A program made the translations under genes and the position numbers. Of a DNA stretch of 9,427 nt, positions 6,901 through 9,427 are shown piece by piece. Source of the DNA: JAUWOY01 sp034431315. Lineage in GTDB: Bacteria > Chloroflexota > Anaerolineae > VGOG01. Positions within the stretch are counted from its first letter, which is position 1. Each line of letters begins with the position of its first letter. A model generated the notes under the pieces. That model saw only the letters and a program-made list of their open reading frames with translations. It was not told where the DNA came from and did no database searches. The stretch is taken from NCBI GenBank assembly GCA_034431315.1, contig DAOUDK010000074.1:1-9427 (forward strand), read 5' to 3'.

Positions 6901-7275
6901 GCCGTGGTAGTAGTTGACCGCCGTTGGCAGCCGGTCGAAGGGTTCCAGGCGGGGGCGGGGGTTGGCGCCGGGAAAGCTCAACTTGAGGTTGCAGCCCCGG
7001 AGGGACACCCACAGGGCGGGCGGCCCCGAGCCGGCCGAGGGGTCGGCCAGCCAGAGCGTACCCTCGTTGGCCCCGCGCACCTGGAAGCGGGCCTCGGGGT
7101 GGAACTGGCCGACGTTTTCGATGAACAGCAGGGTGGACGTATTGGCCGGTGTAGATACCGGCTCTTGCGACCCCTGGATGGCCGGCGACGAGGCCATGAC
7201 CATCGGCCACAGCCCCAGCACAAGTCCAAGGGCCAAGGGGATAGAGAGCCATCTCAAGGTGGGTGAAAAGCTCAT
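3910..7275 (-). CDS. Secreted, membrane-anchored SBBP beta-propeller protein
   Basis: A large putative cell-surface protein of 1121 residues; role unknown, possibly adhesion or cell-wall structure. The start is the ATG at 7275, preceded by AGGAGGT 5 bases away. A further 27 codons upstream are open but lack a ribosome site and would mask the signal peptide. Visible in order: signal peptide (about 1-29, hydrophobic core from SIPLALGLVLGLWPM); an N-terminal domain typical of SBBP proteins (about 48-245, with FIENVGQF, NYYHGNDPAHWYTNVPV and YPGVDLEI); seven SBBP repeats (266-747) of the form YSTYLG...GIAVD..G..Y..G.T....FPTTPGAFDTT....VFV.KLNP, enough for a seven-blade propeller; two prealbumin-like domains (about 748-847 and 852-954), each starting IIxxKVTDP and ending TCTFTNT; another beta domain (about 960-1074); a proline-rich stretch; and a C-terminal anchor with a hydrophobic helix (about 1095-1116) and RRRR. 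Insertions in the linker regions are listed separately. Confidence 0.92.
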   Translation of the reverse strand: MSFSPTLRWLSIPLALGLVLGLWPMVMASSPAIQGSQEPVSTPANTSTLLFIENVGQFHPEARFQVRGANEGTLWLADPSAGSGPPALWVSLRGCNLKLSFPGANPRPRLEPFDRLPTAVNYYHGNDPAHWYTNVPVWGGVRYVDLYPGVDLEITGQDNHWTWRLVAKTPSPALPLPGGGSEGGGVRLRVEGADDVTLDGATLRLSTAVGDLALPLPAAPDAALSGQATVQHTAPETFDVTSPFAAPATPHASRLTNHALQDNPDHLLFSTFLGADDNDKAYGLAVDGDGETYVTGNTYSPGFPTTPGAFDPSFDGENEMFVTRLNASGSGLVYSTFLGGTVDAGDPPDERAWDIAVDGDGAAYITGETRSDDFPTTPGAFDTTYNPGYALPGEPPEANPFVTKLDSSGSLAYSTYLGPSSEGKGIAVDGAGMIYVTGRTGSEWFPTTDGAYDRSLAFSGDFFVLKLNPAGQGQSDLLYSTYVGLEAQDFPQDIAIDEAGVVYVIGYTQGEFPTTAGAYNTTSGSVVFFKLNPAGNGAADLLYSTYLGTGLNEYGWGIAVDAAGVVYLTGGTESADWPTTPGAFDTTHNGFGDVFVSKLNPAGNGAADLLYSTYLGGWYIDNGGYAIAVDDAGDIYVVGDTYSEGFPTTPDAFQVTKQSYPDLFVTRLRPQGAGAADLVYSTYLGGNDMDYGRGIVVGSGETIYIAGYTRSSDFPITAGAYDTTFGGGTCGSYPCYDAFVAKLQVKHSYIIVDKVTDPSDDPQSFTFTTTGTGYTGFSLTDADTPNDQQLVPGDYSVSETVPGGWDLSDLGCSSALGTSTIDTTSPPTATITLAAGDTVTCTFTNTEITGAGMIIIEKVTDPAGGTGFGFTDDIEAPNNFPLNHGGTKTFLNVAPATYTVTEDDPTVTPGGYDLTGLTCVEDGTNNSTTDLGARKAAINLDPGETVTCTFTNTRLAGPTGGSTDSVGVGQDTYTTGEVVYGTGSGFTPNTDVDVYIVGDRAWNDGDAIPTDVSSDGMNPAVPTDAAGDLGPANVWPPPLTPGEYDMVFDANRNGTYDAAIDAVDHPAHPGFVIQAPPPPPIPVGGVIAPVNRLELLAPWLGLATLAALAALGFALVRRRRA
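5451..5688. repeat. Near-identical DNA copies within adjacent propeller blades
   Basis: The 34-base stretches 5451-5484 and 5655-5688 differ at one position and are 204 bases (68 codons) apart. They encode the KLNPAGNGAADLL junctions leading into blades 5 and 6. The same junction into blade 4 has diverged. This points to duplication or gene conversion between blades more recent than the rest of the propeller. Confidence 0.7.
6501..6535. repeat. Heptamer tandem repeat inside the surface-protein gene
   Basis: Five consecutive 7-base units: CGTGATT, three exact CGTGAGG, then CGTGGCG. They encode part of the linker between the N-terminal domain and the first propeller blade (around residues 248-259, TPHASRLTNHA). 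Seven is not a multiple of three, so adding or losing a unit by slippage would shift the frame. Confidence 0.75.
6721..6773. repeat. GC-rich palindromic element inserted in frame in the surface-protein gene
   Basis: A perfect 10-base-pair stem (CCCTCCCCCT at 6736-6745 with 6749-6758) and a 3-base loop are flanked by imperfect outer arms (ACCCCCACCC at 6721-6730 against the GGGGAGGGGGT run ending at 6771). It encodes the low-complexity stretch PSPALPLPGGGSEGGG (170-185) between two strands of the N-terminal domain. It resembles the REP-like C-rich/G-rich palindromes common between genes in some bacteria; that family match is from memory. Confidence 0.7.
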
Positions 7276-7280
7276 GTTGT

Positions 7281-7287
7281 ACCTCCT
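7281..7287 (-). promoter_or_regulatory. Ribosome binding site fixing the surface-protein start
   Basis: AGGAGGT on the minus strand lies 5 bases before the ATG at 7275-7273. It places the start 27 codons inside the longest open frame and directly ahead of the signal peptide. The 71-base gap to the RHS stop contains an AT-rich AAATATAAAT stretch but no well-spaced -35 box, so cotranscription with the RHS gene is possible. Confidence 0.7.
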
Positions 7288-7346
7288 GGTATTTATATTT
7301 CGCCGTTGGATGTTACGTTTGTCGAAAGCGGCTGCGTGCTGCCCCC

Positions 7347-9296
7347 TCAATGGCATAGTACCTGCCCGCTAGGTCTGACATCATACTGGGCGCCAAAGGA
7401 GGCATTGTAGGTACCCGGAGGTTTGGTGGAATACACAGGTATGCCTGCGCCGATTTCTCCATACGCGGGCGTGGAAGGGCCCGCGAAAAGGCCAAAAAAA
7501 CCTTTCAGTACATCGTAACCACCTGAGAGCACGTAGGCTGATGCACTCACCAATCCGCTTCCACCTGCATGCACAGCCTGGAATGCCCCTTGAAGGCCAC
7601 TCGTTATCATGTCCCTTGGGTATGATCCGAGGGTGGCTGCGTGTGCCGCCGCACTACCCCCGGGCATCTCTCCATACATTTCATAGTATTTGCTATAAAT
7701 CTCCGAGTAACTCCAGACACCGTGGGTGTCCGGCTCGCCATACTCCACTAGGCCGATGAATATTTCTGCGGGCAACTCTATAAGAGCAATTTTTGATGTA
7801 GCGAAAATGTCCCAGGCTACCTGGCCAGGGAATGCAGCCAGGTTTCCCTCATCAAGCGCCGAAATGCCGGGGGTAAAGCTCCGCAGGATAGCCAAGAGTT
7901 TCTCTTTTGTCAAAATACTCTGAGAGACCTGGGCCTTGTTCGGCTTTAGTTTTCCAAAGACCTTGCGTACAGTATCGCGTACAACAGTGCAAGCATTGGT
8001 CCCCATGGGATCAACGAAAGAGAGAGGATTGCACAAAGCGTAGATGTAGGGATTCAACTCTGGCACGCTCTCCAGGTTCGTACCCCAGGCTGAGTCCCTG
8101 GCAAGAAAGTGAGCGGTACCGGGATCGTAGTAGCGCGTGCGCATGTAATACAGGTCACCCGCTGCCATGACGCCCCATTGTCCGGATAAGGTGAAGGGCT
8201 GGCTGCTCGAACCGGTGTGCTGGATGAGCCTTCCGTATGGGGTGTAGGCATAGGCGTCGGTCAGCGCGCCGCTCTCACCGGTCAGGGTCAGGGTGGAGCC
8301 GGTGTGATCGAAATGGTAGAAATAAACTTTATTCCCATCGGTAGCATCAATCATGTAGAGCAGCCCGCCGTCTGGCGTCCAGACGTAGTAGCGGGCGAAT
8401 TGGCCCGTGGCTTCATCCCGCTCGGCTACGACGGGGGTTAGCGCCAGCGCGTGGTTGTAGTAGTAGCGGGTGGTTTGGCCGTTTTCGGTGCGGGTCAGCA
8501 GTCTACCCATGCCATTGTAGGACAGGGTGATGCTATCAATGCCAGTCAGCCGGGAGGCAGAATCCCAGGTATAGACATGGCTGGCGTCGGCGGTCAGGCG
8601 GCCACGGGAATCGTAGGTATAGCCCGAACTGCTGATTTGCGAGACAGCATCGTAGGACAAGTTGTCAACTTGTCCAACAAGATAGTCGGCCGGGTCCAAC
8701 GGCAGGGTCTGGATCTGGGAGATCACCTGGCCGGCAGCATCATAACCGTATTGCAGGTCGATCAGTGAGCCTTCCTGAATGCGCGTCAACCGTGAGGCAG
8801 CATCCCAGGTGAGGGTCGCATTCACCCCGTTGGAACGCAGCACACCGGTCAACCGGCCATCATCATCGTAGACGAATTGCGCAGTGGCCCCTGTCAGGCT
8901 GTCGGTAACGTGAGTGAGCAGGTTGCGAGGGTCGTATTGGTAGGTGACGACAAACAGGCCGTCGGCGTAGGAAACGCTCTCCAGCCGGCCACCGTCGTCG
9001 TAGGCAGCGCCGGACGTGATCCCTGAGGCCTGATCCGTGATAGCGATCACCTGACTCTCTTCGTTGTAGCCGAGGCTGATGCCATCGGCCTCGGTCATCC
9101 GATTCACCTCGTCATAGGAAAAGTTCAGGTCGAGGCCGCCGGAGTACTGCTTGCGGGTGAGGTTGCCCGTCGCGTCGTAGGTGCGGGTCTCGGTCTCACC
9201 GGTGGGGTAGGTGATTTGCTCCAGGAGGCCACGGGCGGTGTAGGTGTACCCCCAGGTGTGGCTCAGCGGATCGGTCTGGCTCAGCAGGCGGCCCAT
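7347..9296 (-). CDS. RHS/YD-repeat protein with unknown C-terminal domain, 5'-truncated
   Basis: RHS proteins build a beta-sheet cocoon around a variable C-terminal domain that is often a toxin. This frame gives 649 residues. YD repeats run from the first residue (MGRLLSQTDPL, TYDATGNL, FVYDDDGRLTG, TWDAASRLT, YTYDSRGRLT, TWDSASRLTG) to about 280. The RHS-associated core follows: YFYHFDHTGSTLTLT (325-339), YTPYGRL (351-357) and YYMRTRYYDPGTAHFLARD (383-401), ending in NPLSFVDPMG (423-432), the usual DPxG boundary and possible autocleavage site. Residues 433-649 match no toxin I recognise. They include a Lys-rich start and a Gly/Ala-rich hydrophobic stretch (about 565-606). The N-terminus is suspect: repeat homology continues into FDYTS upstream of the ATG, an in-frame stop lies at 9329-9327, there is no ribosome site, and no signal peptide or N-terminal region of typical length is present. 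It is probably a truncated gene or pseudogene. No immunity gene follows it. Confidence 0.85.
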   Translation of the reverse strand: MGRLLSQTDPLSHTWGYTYTARGLLEQITYPTGETETRTYDATGNLTRKQYSGGLDLNFSYDEVNRMTEADGISLGYNEESQVIAITDQASGITSGAAYDDGGRLESVSYADGLFVVTYQYDPRNLLTHVTDSLTGATAQFVYDDDGRLTGVLRSNGVNATLTWDAASRLTRIQEGSLIDLQYGYDAAGQVISQIQTLPLDPADYLVGQVDNLSYDAVSQISSSGYTYDSRGRLTADASHVYTWDSASRLTGIDSITLSYNGMGRLLTRTENGQTTRYYYNHALALTPVVAERDEATGQFARYYVWTPDGGLLYMIDATDGNKVYFYHFDHTGSTLTLTGESGALTDAYAYTPYGRLIQHTGSSSQPFTLSGQWGVMAAGDLYYMRTRYYDPGTAHFLARDSAWGTNLESVPELNPYIYALCNPLSFVDPMGTNACTVVRDTVRKVFGKLKPNKAQVSQSILTKEKLLAILRSFTPGISALDEGNLAAFPGQVAWDIFATSKIALIELPAEIFIGLVEYGEPDTHGVWSYSEIYSKYYEMYGEMPGGSAAAHAATLGSYPRDMITSGLQGAFQAVHAGGSGLVSASAYVLSGGYDVLKGFFGLFAGPSTPAYGEIGAGIPVYSTKPPGTYNASFGAQYDVRPSGQVLCH

Positions 9297-9299
9297 ACT

Positions 9300-9322
9300 G
9301 GTGTAATCAAATGGGTGTAATC
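9300..9322. repeat. 9-base direct repeat at the RHS 5' breakpoint
   Basis: GGTGTAATC occurs at 9300-9308 and 9314-9322, separated by AAATG. It sits exactly where RHS homology stops. It could be microhomology used in a deletion or a short target duplication. Confidence 0.5.
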
Positions 9323-9341
9323 GCTCTTATTTACCTGTTGA

Positions 9342-9370
9342 TTGCCATATCGGGGGAAATATGGCATAAT
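9342..9370 (+). promoter_or_regulatory. Promoter for the right-edge gene
   Basis: -35 TTGCCA (9342-9347) and -10 CATAAT (9365-9370) are separated by the ideal 17 bases. The -10 box ends 29 bases before the ATG at 9400. The arrangement matches the left-edge promoter (55-83) in both boxes, in spacer length and in distance to the start codon. Confidence 0.6.
9343..9366. promoter_or_regulatory. Perfect inverted repeat filling the promoter spacer, candidate operator
   Basis: TGCCATAT (9343-9350) and ATATGGCA (9359-9366) are perfect 8-base inverted half-sites around CGGGGGAA. They overlap both the -35 and -10 boxes, so a bound dimer should repress. Alternatively it could belong to the end of an insertion sequence. 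The half-site core TGCCA/TGGCA with 14 bases between recurs at 59-82. Confidence 0.55.
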
Positions 9371-9399
9371 GGGCTTCAAACGTGTGTTGAGGAGGCCCA

Positions 9400-9427
9400 A
9401 TGGCAGAAATGCGTCTGTCTGCTCCCC
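9400..9427 (+). CDS. 5' end of an unidentified gene leaving the window
   Basis: Nine codons are visible (MAEMRLSAP), too few to identify. GAGGAGG (9389-9395) lies 4 bases before the ATG and a strong promoter is upstream. A second ATG at codon 4 is 13 bases from the ribosome site and less likely. It is divergent from the RHS gene, whose broken 5' end is about 100 bases away, so it could be a transposase or cargo gene of whatever interrupted the RHS gene; this is inference. Confidence 0.55.

Noticed and set aside
7276..7346. Separate promoter for the surface-protein gene
   Set aside because: AAATATAAAT resembles a -10 box, but no -35 box lies at 16 to 18 bases; TTCGAC is about 23 bases away.
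9309..9427. Insertion-sequence end
   Set aside because: An inverted repeat, a promoter and a new gene beside a broken gene fit this idea, but no transposase motif or matching second end is visible, so it is not called.

Overview
The window looks like chromosomal DNA of an uncultured or little-studied bacterium of the phylum Chloroflexota, probably Anaerolineae. This is inferred from the gene repertoire (a large SBBP-propeller surface protein with a membrane-anchor tail, an RHS/YD protein, a PflX-type radical SAM protein), the GC-rich coding sequence and a UvrB P-loop reading GATATGKT. No rRNA or other marker gene confirms it.

All the substantial genes lie on the minus strand, so transcription runs right to left. 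From right to left they are: an RHS/YD-repeat protein that appears to have lost its 5' part (7347-9296); a secreted, C-terminally anchored protein with a seven-blade SBBP propeller (3910-7275); a terminator hairpin and a palindrome (3814-3890); uvrB with its own promoter (1726-3747); a long imperfect inverted repeat (1638-1717); a 64-residue protein resembling the tail of type II antitoxins (1389-1583); and a PflX-like radical SAM protein whose reading frame overlaps it (416-1438). The UvrB, small-ORF and radical SAM genes are tightly packed and could be cotranscribed, although the hairpin after uvrB may end or process the message.

Both edges of the window hold the first codons of a gene that runs out of it: one on the minus strand at 1-24 and one on the plus strand at 9400-9427. 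Their upstream regions share the same layout: a TTGCCA -35 box, a 17-base spacer, a CATA(C/A)T -10 box, and TGCCA-N14-TGGCA inverted repeats over the promoter. A weakly supported plus-strand reading frame (93-371) occupies the left flank.

The genes do not form one obvious pathway. uvrB is a DNA-repair housekeeping gene, the radical SAM protein is an uncharacterised putative activating enzyme, and the two large proteins are probably exported or surface-exposed. The most interesting parts are the matched outward-facing promoters, the truncated RHS gene with an unrecognised C-terminal domain, the repeats accommodated in frame in the SBBP gene, and the orphan antitoxin-like gene. I saw no CRISPR array, tRNA, rRNA or complete mobile element.
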